Shown piece by piece: positions 1 to 10,802 of a stretch of 64,000 nt of DNA. The notes under the pieces were generated by a model, which saw nothing but the letters and a program-made list of their open reading frames with translations, searched no databases and had not been told where the DNA came from. The position numbers were made by a program, and so were the translations under genes. How positions within the stretch are numbered: the first letter of the stretch is position 1; every line of letters begins with the position of its first letter. The DNA lies in NCBI GenBank assembly GCA_947507595.1, contig OX382279.1:26423413-26487412 (forward strand), read 5' to 3'. The stretch comes from Pyralis farinalis (taxonomy: Eukaryota; Arthropoda; Insecta; Lepidoptera; Pyralidae).

Positions 1-404
1 TCATGAACCGTGATAGTTAGACAGTTGAAATTTTCACAGATGATGTATTTCTGTTGCCGCTATAACAACAAATACTAAAATATAGAATGCAATAAATATT
101 TAAGGGGGCTCCCATACAACAAACGTGATTTTTTTGCTCATTTTTGCTCGATATTGATAATGGCAACAGGTAGACGCTTTAAATATTCACAGAATATTTA
201 GTTATATACCACTTATAAATATATCATACTATACCACTTTAAAAATAAATAATTAAATTAAAATAAAATAAACATTGAAGGGGGGGCTCCCATACAACAA
301 ACGTGATTTTACGTACCATTATCTATAAAAACGGCAAAAACCGTTTTTATAGATAATGGTACGGAACCCTTCGTGCGCTAGTCCGACTCGCACTTAGCCG
401 GTTT
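1..404 (+). repeat. Rep-G dispersed repeat, long form, cut by window edge
   Basis: The element continues from outside the window and ends near a conserved CGAGTCCGACTCGCACTT-type 3' block (here slightly changed). It contains two copies of the internal words 'gggggctcccatacaaca' and 'aacgtgat', a long-form arrangement also seen at 27028-27475 and 42088-42518, while 7716-8032 has only one. No coding potential is seen. The superfamily is unknown to me. The same kind of repeat is, from memory, common in Lepidoptera (established only as recollection). Confidence 0.8.
312..363. repeat. Perfect 23-bp inverted duplication, 6-nt loop, inside Rep-G
   Basis: Positions 312-334 and 341-363 are exact reverse complements separated by CAAAAA. 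Other Rep-G copies in the window carry only the right arm, preceded by a T-run, so the left arm is an inverted insertion specific to this copy. Confidence 0.9.
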
Positions 405-408
405 TTTA

Positions 409-684
409 TACAACATCGGGAGGCGTACAAGCAAACAGCCCGCCTGATGTAAAGTAGTTACCGTCTAGCCTACAAACGCATGTAATACATAAAGTATCAC
501 TTGCGCGATGCCACCTCTGCTACTAACACAGCAACTCCTTAGGAGCTTACTGGTGACCTGACTCATACGCAGGAACACAACAACCCTATTGTGAGTTGTT
601 ATTCGGCTGCGGTTTTCTGTGAGGTGGAGGTACTTCCCCAGAAGAGCTGCTTTGATGGGCCCTACCTCTCCTAAAAACATGGTC
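409..684 (-). repeat. SINE-A long tail, headless copy
   Basis: On the minus strand this reads from the conserved start AGAGAGGTAGGGCGC-like block through 'aaaaccgcagccgaataaca' to the 'gcctcccgatgttgtataaa'-like end. The tRNA-like head is missing, as expected for a 5'-truncated retroposon. Confidence 0.8.
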
Positions 685-715
685 TAATCACCTCTTGAAA
701 GAAAGATAGTAGTGT

Positions 716-925
716 TCAAAAAAGAGGCAACCCTGAAGATTTGACGGGGCCATGTTTATTGTTCATATTTTTACCGGCGAATTGTCCCATAAGCATGATA
801 TTCAAATTAGGTTGCCATTGTGCGGGCCCCATGTAAATATCCTTCGGCGGGGCCGACTGTACCGATCTTAGGTCGAGTGTACAATTTCGAATCGATTCCA
901 CTATCGCTTATACCCGCGGCATTCG
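716..925 (-). other. Unassigned short open frame between repeats
   Basis: A 61-codon minus-strand frame contains words such as RSVQSAPPKDIYMGPAQWQP and MLMGQFAGKN. It does not match any SINE or LINE frame that I see elsewhere in the window. I do not recognise the product. It could be an exon remnant, a retroelement gag-like piece or chance. There is no visible promoter, intron boundary or partner frame. Kept only because the residue composition looks protein-like and the sequence is single copy here. Confidence 0.2.
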
Positions 926-1168
926 AATATGAATAGGATCAAGGATCAAACGTTCTCTTCTCCCCATGCTTCCAGCAAGCAGTATCCGAGGGAAATTTCA
1001 GGATGAGATACAGTCTGAATTATTTCATTTATAGTTGTATTATGTATCTATTTAAAACCGTATTGGTCACAAGAAGCTGGTACCATACATACTTAGTCCG
1101 GCAATAAGTTCAGTTAACAAATGAATATGCATTTATTTTTTTATGAAGTAATGTAATCTTAACAAAAC

Positions 1169-1985
1169 TTATATGTACATATTTATGGTAGTCTCAGCAA
1201 AAAAATTAAAATAATCATTATATTCGAAATGGCCACCTTTGTCTATGATAGAGGACTTTAATCTGTCTGACCATGAATCAATGGATATACACACAGTTTC
1301 CATGAGAAATTTAGCCACTGCTTGCTCCAGAGATTTCTTAAGAGACACAGTGTCTGCGTGTCGTTTCGAGCAGGCCATGTCCTCTGAAACTTAATGCAAT
1401 TTGTTGTCTAACGGGTTCAGATCTGGGCTAGATAAGGGCCAGTCTTCAGCTCTTATAAAGTCCGGAACGTTGGTTTCGAGCCAGGTTGAGGTAGTTCGTG
1501 TTTTGTGACCAGGTGCAGAGTCCTGCTGGAAACTCCACAGTACTTTTATAAAAAGTGTATTGCTGAGAGGTTTCACAACACGATCCAAGACAGTCTCTTC
1601 ACATCAGCGAAAGTGTATCACTTTCGCTGATGTCTTCGCGCCTTTTTCACAAAAATGAACCTGTGTGACTTCTTGATAAGACAACCCCATTAGCATCACC
1701 AAACCAATACAGACGCAGGATGATGACCACGTTGTACCTTTTCGACCACTGCGTCTTTAGAACTGTATGCGTATACATTTTTTTCATCAGTAAAGAGGAT
1801 ACTTCACCTGCGTATAGGGACAGAAGGCATTTTCATCTCTCTTCTCTCTTCAACTGTAAGGATTGATTTAGGACATATCCTGTATATCGATGATAACCGC
1901 CGAGCTTCAGGTATTGTTTTATTACACGCGGCACAGTCTTAGCGGGAATCTTCAGTTCTCGCGATAAGATTTTTGTTTACTTTTT
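1169..1985 (-). pseudogene. Decayed Tc1/mariner-superfamily transposase, DD37D (maT-like)
   Basis: The catalytic half of a transposase that cuts and pastes its element at TA sites. On the minus strand the pieces run in order: a word like 'YTQVKYPLY' near 1800, then 'TWSSSCVCIGLVMLMGLSYQ' near 1680-1740, then the frame 1588-1391 with FQQDSAPGHK (second Asp) and SSPDLNPLDNKL (third acidic residue). The C-terminus follows in the frame 1378-1169 (MACSKRHADTVSLKKSLEQA). Counting from the Asp of FQQD to the last Asp of NPLD gives 37 intervening residues, the DD37D spacing of the maT group rather than DD34D mariner. Frames change at least twice and stop codons interrupt it, so it is inactive. The N-terminal DNA-binding half was not found; LINE-B abuts it at 1990. 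Confidence 0.75.
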
Positions 1986-1989
1986 CAAC

Positions 1990-2415
1990 ACATCACCAAT
2001 TTGTTCTATATGTGTGCGTCTAGGGTGGCTTCTGGCGATATCTCCATTCACTTCTGCCTGATAGATACATTTCTCTCGTAACTCTTTTGTTATTAATTCT
2101 TTCTAAATGACCAAACGATCTCAGCCTACGCTTATAATTTTAGTCACTACATCATCTTTCATTCCACATAGTTCTCGTATCGTGTTATTTCTTACTCATT
2201 CTCACTTTTTTTAATTTAACCATTCTCACCCCAGACATATTGTTCAGCCCTCTCATTTCTCATTTCTGTCATACCCATGTTTCACTGCCGTACATCAATG
2301 TTGGTATTAATACACCCTGAAGCAAGGCGAGCTTTACTCGATATGTTATCGCTTCTTACCACGGAGTACAGCGCACCATTGGCACGGTTTCCTGCTTTCA
2401 CTTTTCCTTCAATAT
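1990..2415 (-). repeat. LINE-B 3' coding fragment
   Basis: Minus-strand reading gives the post-RT region of a non-LTR retrotransposon: GDIERRVKAG-like and NGALYSVV-like words near 2340-2410, the '(V)TKI...' segment near 2110-2150 and the 'RRTHIEQIGDVLKK' block near 1990-2030. The same order of words is found at 14605-15250. Interrupted by stops and small indels; a dead fragment. Confidence 0.65.
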
Positions 2416-2515
2416 CACATTAAGTAGCTGGAGCAAGGTGGAATTATTGCTAGAATGAGTCTGATCTAAAATATCTTTCCCCACAAAATTTATATTCTGG
2501 TGGATTATATACTCC

Positions 2516-2828
2516 CGACTACATCAACCCTTACTCACTGTATCGATGCGGGTCTTTCGACCGAAGGGGTTAAGAGCATACTCCGTAACGCTGTTTCGCT
2601 GCGGATTGGCAGAGGCCGGTGCTTTCTACCCGAAGGCCATTGACTAAACGACTGCCATCTATCAGTAATAGCCGAGACCGACGGCTTAACGTATCCTCAG
2701 AGCTCGGAGAAGTCCGTAATAGATAACCATCCACAGACAGACTGCGGTCGACGTTGCATAAACTACGTCTTCAATTAGAGTGATACGTTGAAGAGCTTGA
2801 TGGCGTCGTTACGGTTGCCTTCCAAAAT
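2516..2828. repeat. Rep-F copy
   Basis: Shares blocks such as 'cggattggcagaggccg', 'ctgccatctatc' and 'gatggcgtcgtt' with copies at 14385-14480, 18137-18490, 42545-42835 and 48958-49235. No open frame; class unknown. The natural orientation is not established. Confidence 0.7.
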
Positions 2829-3002
2829 TGTATAAAAAAATGAAAAATTCTATAATTATATTTATCGGCTTTTAATAGATTTGGAAGTGTAAACTATTCC
2901 TTACGCTTAAGATATCCACAGGTACTATGGCTCATGAGATAGCTCTATTTGCGAATGGCCTGATATAAGAAAGATCTCAGTTTTAAATACGAGCATACTA
3001 AT

Positions 3003-3388
3003 AGGTGGTCTGAAGGCATACAAGCATACGGCCCACCTGATGTTAAGTGTTACCATAGTATATGAACAATACCAATATATTAAGTGTCGGTCGCACGATG
3101 CAACCTCTACTGCTAGCACAGCAACTCCTAAGAAGCTTACTGATAACTTCGTTCACTCGTAGGAGTACAACTAACACCAGGGAGTTGTTATTTGGTTGAA
3201 GTTTTCTATGATGTGGATTTACTTCCCCAGACAGGGTGCTTTGAGGCGCACTACCTCTCTTAAAAACACTTAGACTAAGACAAAAAGAGATGTTCATGCA
3301 CACAAACGTTTGTCTTGTGTGGGAATCGAACTTGCGTTGGCGTCAAATTTGTATTACTAACCATTGCGCCACCGAGCTTGGCGAATAC
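3003..3388 (-). repeat. SINE-A, long-tail, near full length
   Basis: The minus strand starts with a tRNA-like head (3311-3388: A box TGGCGCAATGG, degraded B box), then the 'gtgcatgaacatctctttt' linker, then the long tail. Several substitutions mark it as old. Confidence 0.85.
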
Positions 3389-3818
3389 CCATCAAAATTT
3401 CAAGTCAACCTGCGGCTCAAAAGATACTGTTAAATGCAGATAATGGAGCCCTAGTAATTCCCCTAGGCACTGTTTAGGCACAGAACCCAAAAAAGTACAG
3501 ATTTGAGAGGCCCTCTTTTTTTAAATCGGTTATAAGAACAACCATATATGCTGATGACTAGTTACCGGTCGGGGAACCGCATAGTTACAAAGTGCGGACA
3601 AATCTAACAGCACTCCAACTTGCATCGTAATGCAAATGGATGTCGCTGATCAATTCCCACGACGACTCGAAATCCACTGTTTTCATGCTCCGTTTACATC
3701 GTTTAGTTGCTACCCTCAATAATACACACGATAATAACAAGTAGTTAGTTGTGTTAGAGTCCTCACAACATACGCACAGTCGACTTCTGCGTTATTTGAA
3801 AAGATGATCTACCTATTT
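3389..3818. other. No recognised feature
   Basis: About 430 bases between two retroposons. No sizeable open frame or repeat match seen. Confidence 0.5.
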
Positions 3819-3862
3819 ATCTATCGATAACTTCACGCCAAATCCCTGGCTAGGCAGAGAGA
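3819..3862 (-). repeat. LINE-A extreme 3' end
   Basis: About 44 bases matching the last codons and 3' terminus of LINE-A (the 'aacttcacgccaaatccc' block on the plus strand), 5' truncated. Confidence 0.6.
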
Positions 3863-3890
3863 ACCGAGACGAAAATAATAAAATAACTAA

Positions 3891-4321
3891 ACATGCAATT
3901 TGATCTAACCTGCTTTGTATGCTTCCGCCACCAATTAGTTCATACGGCCTAGTGCCGGCCGGCACCCACCCACTACTATTAGTAGATGCAACATGCGCCA
4001 TCTGGAACAGAAACCGCATGCCCCCACCACCGTCGCTGCCACGACTGGCCTGGTCGTCGCTGCGACACGTGTTTCGCCTCTCCACGAGGCATTATCAGGC
4101 GGTGTAGACGTTAATCCTAAGAATAACATGCTACGTAGCATAGTGGTTTTGTTCTAGATGGCGGACGACCGCAGCAGCCGAGGCAGAGACTACCGGAGCA
4201 GCCATGGCAGCGTCGGCATGTTGCATCTACTAACAATAGTGGGTGGGTACCGGCCGGCGCTAGGCCGCATGAACTAATTGGTGGCGGAAGCACACAAAGC
4301 AGGTTAGATCAAATTGCATGT
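3891..4321. repeat. Rep-I element with 106-bp inverted arms
   Basis: Positions 3891-3996 and 4216-4321 are reverse complements with 6 mismatches in 106 bases. The centre (3997-4215) contains 'tctccacgagg', 'gacgttaatc' and 'cagcagccgaggcagaga' blocks found in the Rep-I copies at 41335-41580 and 58262-58563. Other Rep-I copies carry one arm only, so this is either the intact foldback form or two copies inserted in opposite directions. Confidence 0.75.
4129..4142. repeat. 14-bp perfect palindrome in Rep-I core
   Basis: ATGCTACGTAGCAT, with no spacer, lies near the middle of the inverted Rep-I pair. Confidence 0.6.
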
Positions 4322-4663
4322 AAATTTGACTTTCGCAAAATAACGCCTGAATCTATTAAATATAGGATAAAATTATTACCCACCTTTTGTCTCTCCCGTG
4401 TTGAGTAAAACAGCTGTACATATTCTGTTTACAAATATATGACGTATATCTATTAACCAAGATAATATTTGTTTGTTTTATAACTTTATTGCATTATTTA
4501 CAATTATAATTACAAGAATAAAAAATACATGATTTGCAAAGGCGGGCTTATTCCTTCGAGGAATCTCTTCCAGCCAACCAATATTTTACCTGAGTAATCA
4601 CATCCCGGTAGAAAAAAAGCCAGTCTATAAATGCGCAGTTTCTAGTTTGAAACCTGGTGGGGA
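4322..4663. other. No recognised feature, AT-rich
   Basis: A short match to the Rep-I outer end ('ttcgcaaaataacgcctga') lies at about 4332-4360; the rest is AT-rich with no gene. Confidence 0.45.
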
Positions 4664-4890
4664 TATGTAGCGCTAAATTCGTGTTCTCGGATGTATGTAC
4701 ATAGTTGTATTTATCACTTGCACAGCGGTGAAGGAAAACCCACACGTCCAAATAATTATATTTCGAACGACATGTAACCTACCTAACCTAAGAAAGGTCT
4801 CATTTTCTACTGATGACAGTCGTTCCATGTCAAAATCTTCAACATATCTTAGCCCAATCCTAATGGATTAGTAAACGAAATAACGCTAGG
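4664..4890 (+). repeat. SINE-B body and tail
   Basis: Contains the SINE-B landmarks in order: 'attcgtgttctcgga', 'tatttatcacttg', 'ggtgaaggaaaac', 'acgtccaa', 'ctaacctaagaaaggtc', 'tccatgtcaaaatc', 'caatcctaatggatta'. The tRNA-like head is degraded. Confidence 0.8.
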
Positions 4891-5227
4891 AACATTTTGT
4901 CTATAAATAAAACTAATATCCATCACGTAGTTCAATAAATGTAAGAGGCTATTATTGCACAAGTCTACTAACCTATCTAAACGAGGCATATAATTGAACA
5001 GGAGTTACACTTGTAGAGTGCAAGTGGCAAGTTGCACCTGTCAGCGTATCACTGATCGTAAGTACCCAAGGGGTTGTCTAGCAATTGAGTTCGAATATTA
5101 CAGTTTAGTAGGTACTTAACTTGTTCGAGCGATCGGTATTTATTGCGTTGTTCTAAACGGGGCTTATGAAAATTGGAAATGACTATGTTTATTATATTAT
5201 AATATTACGTGCGTACATTTGTAAATA
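4891..5227. other. No recognised feature
   Basis: AT-rich sequence without open frames or matches to other parts of the window. Confidence 0.45.
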
Positions 5228-5525
5228 AGAAGAGGCATACTCTGTTGGTACATGTAGAAAGAATGCAGGAAGAAAGAATCACGAAATAGATAGAGACGCG
5301 AAAGTAGAAAGATGTAGTAGCCGAAGAAGGCTACGTTCCACGACCAAATTGATCGTGTTTTATCGAAGGTGATGTAAGGAGGCTTAGGAATCAGTAAACG
5401 TGTATGAGAAGAGCTATTAATATTAAAGAAGCGAGTCAGGTGTGTAAGAACCGAGTCATGTGGCGCTCGATTCTCTTTGCTTACCCCGCAAGGAATTTAT
5501 CGTGAAGTTACAGATAGGTAGTATT
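5228..5525 (+). repeat. LINE-A 3' fragment
   Basis: Plus-strand reading resembles the LINE-A C-terminus: a GHVERMQ-like start, 'RMTKQ'-like segment, then the 'DQIDRV', 'NVKEASQVCKNRV' and 'YPARNLS'-like words, ending in the 'gtgaagtta' terminus. Frame-disrupted. Confidence 0.75.
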
Positions 5526-5760
5526 TACGCCTGTCTCCTATTGTGGTAGACAGGGATTATGGAACGCCAGGTGCACCGATTCAAACACATCTCTCTCGCT
5601 TCCTCTACACTCATCAACCTCTTCATGCATGCTCATTGGCCCTTTTTTAACACATTACCAAATTGATCTATATGTGTCCGTCTAGGGCGGCCCCTGCCTA
5701 TATTTCCACTATTTATTGTTCACGCTTCTTTTGTAACTCCTTCGTCATTCATTCTATCAA
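5526..5760 (-). repeat. LINE-B 3' end
   Basis: Minus-strand sequence matches 17866-18090 and 14605-14720: the 'gagcatgcatgaagaggttg' block, the 'agatcaatttgg' block and the 'cctgtctcctattg' 3' terminus. It lies tail-to-tail against the LINE-A fragment ending at 5525. Confidence 0.65.
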
Positions 5761-5907
5761 TTACTCATTAATCTGGAATGTTTACTCGTGTATTTCTGCT
5801 CCATGTAACGAATATAATATATACCAAATAAAATTGTATCTATAGATAAAACGAAATGCCATGACACAGTTAAATCATTGTAAATTATACGTACATTTGT
5901 CAGCGTA

Positions 5908-6112
5908 TATAAGAAGAGGCATGCTCCTTTCTTTGATTCTTTCTTTCTCTCTGATTCTTTCTTTCTACATGTACCAACGTACATGTACAAAGAATGCAGG
6001 AAGAAATAATTACGAAACAGATATAAAACGCAAAAGTAGAAGGATGTAGGAGCCGAGGAAGGCCACACATGTTCCATGACCAAATTGATCGTGTTTCATC
6101 GGAAGGTATTAA
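5908..6112 (+). repeat. LINE-A fragment
   Basis: Matches the GMLRWFGHVERMQ...DQIDRVSSEG part of LINE-A on the plus strand, with an inserted TTTCTTTC/TGATTC-rich stretch at about 5930-5965. Confidence 0.65.
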
Positions 6113-6204
6113 GTCTATGTATATGATGATGAGGTTTTAAAAGTATTTGGAAAACATGAGAAGCGCTAACAAGCGAGAAAAGGAAAAGAAAGGTAGCAAA
6201 CGGT

Positions 6205-6360
6205 CACATAGTATGTAGAACCGACAACTGCTGGGGAAGAAGTGTCCTCGAATGGCGTGTCCGTGTGGAGCGAGGTTTGTAGGGTGTCGATGGATGCAGG
6301 TGGCGCAGCCATCGAAACTAATAACACTCTCTAGAGGAAATGCCTATGTTCAACAGTGGA
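6205..6360 (+). repeat. RTE-type LINE 3' end
   Basis: Plus-strand words 'WGRSVLEWRVRVERG' followed by 'cctatgttcaacagtggaca', the typical last line of RTE-like LINEs (established knowledge). A short 5'-truncated copy. Confidence 0.6.
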
Positions 6361-6377
6361 CAAATAGAACATTCATT

Positions 6378-6690
6378 GCTCTTGTCATGCACGCTCGCCC
6401 CGGTTTCTCTGGCTCCTGATATCACCTGCTAATAAAACACCATCAATTTGGTCATGGTAGGTAAATCTCGATTTTCCTCGGCTCCTAGATCCTTCTATTT
6501 TGCGTTGAATATCTGTTTCGTAATTCTTTCTTCCCGCATTCTTTCCACATATCCGAACCAACGGAGCATGGCACTTTTTATTCTAACACCGACGTTCTCT
6601 TTCAGACCCACTCTGTTTCTGACATCATCATTGTGAATACGGTCTACAAGCGATATGCAATAAATTTTGAGCAACGGTCGCATAAATTTG
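6378..6690 (-). repeat. LINE-A 3' fragment
   Basis: The minus frame reads 'SLVDRIHNDDVRNRVGLKEN', then 'MLRWFGYVERMREERITKQI', then a 'DLPTMTKLMVFY'-like out-of-frame end. Same order as the other LINE-A copies. Confidence 0.8.
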
Positions 6691-7437
6691 ATACATTTAA
6701 TTTACTTTATATATTAATATGTAAGGGTCACGGTTTACAATGAAGTCAAGTCAAAACTCAAAGACAATTGGCAAAGTTATGGCAAAACATGTAAAAAGTT
6801 AAAATTGACAAAATTTTCCGAATTCGGTTGACACTCAGCGGTTCTGAACGGTTCGTGTTCTAAAACATAAATGTGGGAACAAGCGCCATCATTTTTCGTT
6901 AAAAAAAAAATAGATTCAAATATACGGGTACAAAGCCTTTTCTTACCGCAAAAAACTTTTCCGAGGGGCAAGCGGGCATTTTTCCCTTTTCCCCAACAAA
7001 CAGACCGCAGCGTTAAAAAAAAGTTGCGCCCACTCGGACAAAAGAGGATTTTTTATTTTATATTTCAAATATTAAGGTACGTCGTTAGCGGTTGGCATTT
7101 GTTAAATATCTGAAATATTTTCGTGCGCTCAAACAAGGTTTTTTTTTGCGGGACAGTCGAGTTATCTTGTTTTAAGTGGTATTTAAAAAATAAGTTTCTT
7201 TATGTATTGTTGTGCAAAGGGTGTTTGCAAAGTTTTTGAAAGGAAAGTTACGGTTTTTTTAATGGACTGTGAACTTTGAGCGGATTGGATTGTGATACAA
7301 AAGGTTTCGAGTTTTACATTTGATTGTGGTTTTGGTGAGAATAGAGGTTGACGGTCAAGAATAGCATTATTTAAAAATTGTATCACTTTATTGTGTTACA
7401 AAGGCTCCGCTGTTTGTCCTTCTGTCTGTCCATCCAA
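6691..7437. other. Unrecognised AT-rich stretch
   Basis: About 750 bases with A and T homopolymer runs (for example 6901-6910, 7016-7022, 7139-7147). Frames of 64-80 codons on both strands overlap each other and lysine/phenylalanine homopolymers dominate, so I do not call them genes. Confidence 0.4.
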
Positions 7438-7700
7438 CAAACCAAAAAATGCGCATGAAGGCATCTCGTGCTCACAAAAACGTCGTGTTTTAGCGTCTAA
7501 ATATCCTACAAACCTATTGACCAATGGGGGAATATTTTAACCAATCAGCCGATAAATGTCGCGGTGTTGATACGCGAATTAGCAAATAAGAGCTGCGCAT
7601 TCTACTTTGGCCCCGACCTGTAGCGGTGAATTGAGTTACTACGTAATATCAGCCTCGTCGGCTCTCCATAAGTTATTTCCTTCGTATAGAGTTGTTTCTT
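7438..7700 (+). repeat. Rep-H copy 1 (CCAAT-rich repeat)
   Basis: Matches 10303-10525, 47325-47560 and 53570-53755: 'gttttagcgtctaaatat', 'gaccaatggggg', 'ttaaccaatcagccgataa', 'ataagagctgcgc', 'ccccgacc', 'tctccataagtt'. CCAAT motifs recur at fixed places. No open frame. Confidence 0.75.
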
Positions 7701-7715
7701 TTGAACCGTAATAGG

Positions 7716-8032
7716 TGTTTTTTAGGGTTCCGTACCCAAAGGGTAAAACGGAACCCTATTACTGAGGCTCCGCTGTCCGTCCGTCCGTCCGTCCGTCCGT
7801 CCGTCCGTCTGTCACCAGGCTGTATCTCATGAACCGTGATAGTTAGACAGTTAAAATTTTCACAGATGATGTATTTCTATTGCCGCTATAACAACAAATA
7901 CTAAAAAATAGAATAAAATAAATATTTAAGGGGGCTCCCATACAACAAACGTGATTTTTTTGCCGTTTTTATCGATAATGGTACGGAACCCTTCATGTGC
8001 GAGTCCGACTCGCACTTGGCCGATTTTTTTTG
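7716..8032 (+). repeat. Rep-G, short form, full length
   Basis: Starts with the self-complementary 'gggttccgtacccaaagggt' block, a TCCG/GTCC microsatellite (7773-7812), the 'tcatgaaccgtgatagttag' block and the 'gcgagtccgactcgcactt' end. One internal unit only, compared with two in the long forms. Confidence 0.85.
7773..7812 (+). repeat. (GTCC)n microsatellite in Rep-G
   Basis: About nine tetranucleotide units CCGT. The length varies between Rep-G copies (shorter at 27080-27105 and 42445-42465). Confidence 0.85.
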
Positions 8033-8574
8033 TATAGTGCGTATTGCAACCAGCGTCGGCTCTGAGTAGAGAGAGCCGATCACCAAAGTTGTATAAAAAA
8101 ACAATCTCCATGAATTATATTCCATACATTTATACCATTATACAGAGCCAATGTTTAATTCATTAATACAAATCGACTTATCATTCAAAATTACTACTTA
8201 CCACTTACAAAAAAAAAACCCTATATTCGACAAAGTAATCGTGCTAACACATTCTATTGTATCACCGCACAATAAGGACTATGTTCAACTATTTTAATAA
8301 CAAATGAACTGTATCATTATGGTAAAAATGGAATCAGATTTTTCACAAACCATTTTGAGACCTGTACGTGTGAGTTTTGAATATGTTTTCCCTTGTTTGT
8401 TGAGACACGTTAAGTGTTGTCGCAGTCTAATGTACATTTAATGATATGTTTTTGTCAGCCGATACGTTCTCTATATTTCGGACGGACCCCTTCAGGCGAT
8501 CGTTTATAAAATGTAGGTTACGTTTTGATTTAGGGATGGACTTGTTACAAATTATTTTTCCTGCTGTCTGATGT
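8033..8574. other. No recognised feature
   Basis: AT-rich; no repeat match or credible frame seen. Confidence 0.4.
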
Positions 8575-8870
8575 TAAGACTAGCCACCCGCCCGGCTTCG
8601 CATTGGTGATCCGATCGCTACGTAACTTCGCTGGCTCGCCCCCCGGAATAATCTAAAGATTGTCTGAAAATTTTATCAAAATCAATCCAGCCGCTAGCGA
8701 GTAGCCCCGACTTCGCACTTGATACTAGCAATACAAAACTTAACAGGATTACCCGGTAGGCCAATTTGAAGATTGCCTGAGTATACCATCATCATAGGGC
8801 CAGCCGTTTTGGAGTTCATAAGGAACATAAACATCGAATTTAAAATTTGATATCAATAACTACTTATAAT
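8575..8870. repeat. Possible dispersed repeat with 'cggcttcgc' words
   Basis: Phrases like 'cccgcccggcttcgcattgg' and 'aatcaatccagccg' / 'gggccagccgttttggagtt' are typical, in my recollection, of a lepidopteran interspersed repeat. No second copy was found in this window, so the support is weak. Confidence 0.35.
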
Positions 8871-8879
8871 TGAAATGCA

Positions 8880-9400
8880 GCAAAAGTAGCGTTGAGTATA
8901 CCACAGAGCCCTTATATGGACATCAATGGTACCAACGGCACTGATGCAGCAATTATCATTAATGACTTATGCATCTAGTGAACAAGAAGATGGCAACCTA
9001 TTTGCACAAATCTCTGATAGTTCGCACCGTATCTCGGCAGCTTCGATAGGAAACTCCGATGCCAGACTCGATCGAACGCCTTCGCCATATCTAAACCCAT
9101 AACACATAGCAAATTCATGAGCAGATCTCCTGATATTAAATCCCCAAGTCTCTAATTCCACAGAAGGATCGAGCAGTATCCTTGCTAGATGGCTTCATCA
9201 CCCGCCAATTGCAGCAGCTTGAATAAACGAACTGTGTCAGTATCTCCGCCATGGGGCCTGTAAAAGCACGCGTAGATCCGAGTGTGGTGGCCATGATCCA
9301 CCCGCACCCACAACGCCAACACATCCCTGTCTCCAAGATGACGATGACGGTGGCGACAAATATCCTCTGGACCAAAAGGCACGTCATACAAATATGTTCT
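8880..9400 (-). pseudogene. Non-LTR retrotransposon relic: endonuclease joined to RT
   Basis: Minus strand, 5' to 3'. The frame 9391-9185 holds DRDVLALWVRVDHGHHTRIY and ACFYRPHGGDTDTVRLF, typical of the apurinic-type endonuclease of Jockey/I-like LINEs. The frame 9161-8967 continues with NIRRSAHEFAMCYGF, the end of the same domain. From about 9095 another frame reads LDMAKAFDRVWHRSFLSKLP, the reverse transcriptase motif around the fingers/palm. The middle of the element is deleted, so endonuclease end and RT are only a few bases apart, and stops follow at about 9000. The family reading is by motif recognition only. Confidence 0.65.
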
Positions 9401-9715
9401 CGAATTGGAATGGAAGGATATTTGGACAAATTTTAATTATTCTAATCCCTTTGTTTCTTATCTTTTTTCATTATTAAATTTTTTTTCTCCTTTTAATCCT
9501 TCACTAAAACAGAGTGATCTCAATACTAAATGTGACTATATCCAGCTGACCCTTCCCTGTGGGTGGGACCTGGTGGTGGTACAGGTATTGCATACCTTTT
9601 TCAGGCACCAGTTCCTCGCACTTGAGGTTCATATCTTGACAATGTTATGTTTGTTTATTATGTTCTTAACTTGTGTGCGATGGAAAAATAAATATACATT
9701 CTATTCTAATCTTTT
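9401..9715. other. Unassigned; possible LINE 3' UTR
   Basis: Ends in 'aaaaataaatatacattctattctaatc', which resembles a retroposon polyadenylation end on the plus strand. No matching copy in the window. Confidence 0.3.
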
Positions 9716-9985
9716 TTCTTAACGTCGAGAAGCATACAAACATACGGTCCAGCCCAGTAAAATGGTTACCGTAGCCTATGGACTCTTACAGCATATTAAG
9801 TATCACTCGCGTAATGCCACTTGTCCTGCTAACAATGTTATTCCTTACGAGCTTACTGGTGATCTCACTCACTGCCAGAAACACGCAGCGAGTTGTTATT
9901 TGACTGCGGTTTTCTGTGAGAGTGAGGTACGTTCCAAGACGGGCTGCTTTGGTTTGGCGTACTCTACCTCTCTTTAAAATGGCGT
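9716..9985 (-). repeat. SINE-A long tail, headless copy
   Basis: Matches the minus-strand SINE-A tail from the 'agagaggtagagtacgcc' block to the 'gcttctcgacgttaag' end. Confidence 0.75.
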
Positions 9986-10302
9986 TAAGATATAGATGCT
10001 TAGATTCATACTAAATAACACATAACTTACTACATATTTTTACAACTGTAACATAGTCCATAATGGACAAATTTTCATACCAAAAACTGGTAGCAAATCC
10101 GATAATGTAGCTTTACAAAGTTGCCACCGTTTACCACCGCGAAAAACCCATTTTGCCGCTCGATATACCAGCCGTATCAAGATGAGAGCAATTAAAGGTC
10201 GCTGGCACACGGACTACAGAAAAATAATGGATATGGTATGTTATCGGTTTATATCGTAGGAAACGCTAAAAAGAAGAGTAAGAGCCACAAATGAATAAAG
10301 GC
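9986..10302. other. No recognised feature
   Basis: No open frame above 60 codons and no repeat match found. Confidence 0.4.
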
Positions 10303-10525
10303 ATAAAAGCCCCCTTAAACACAAAAAAGTAGTGTTATAGCACCTAAATAGCTCAGCGATTCGTGCCTACTTACCAATGGGATATTTTAACTAGTAAGCC
10401 GATAAGTAACGCGATGTCGAACGGTAGCCAATAAGAGCTGCGTGTTCTACTTTGCCCCTCGACCCGTTACTTACTATACAAAATCGCGTCATTGGGTCTC
10501 CGTAAGTTCCTTCGTGGTAAGAGCT
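10303..10525 (+). repeat. Rep-H copy 2
   Basis: 'aaaaagtagtgttatagcac', 'taccaatgggatatttta', 'tagccaataagagctgcg', 'gggtctccgtaagtt' in the same order as the other Rep-H copies. Confidence 0.75.
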
Positions 10526-10802
10526 AAGAACCGGTTGACATATATCATTTTTAGTAAATGCAATGCTCACTATTACAGTGAGTTAGATAGCTAACAACGT
10601 GTGGGTACCCTGGACTTTACGAGGGGAGCAGGTAATTAAGGTACATAAAAAATATTCACCTACGTTACAACGGGACGAATTTAACATTAGTTTATGGACT
10701 ATTGTTGTGAATAAATATTAATTGCTGTATGTTCTAGTGCTACAAACAAATATATATATTATTTATTACCAAATTTAATACTCGCCACTGAGGTCGGCTC
10801 GG
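10526..10802. other. No recognised feature
   Basis: AT-rich linker between Rep-H and SINE-B. Confidence 0.4.

Noticed and set aside
6871..7113. 80-codon frame as a basic peptide gene
   Set aside because: Lys/Phe runs arise from A and T homopolymers; overlapped by antisense frames of similar quality.
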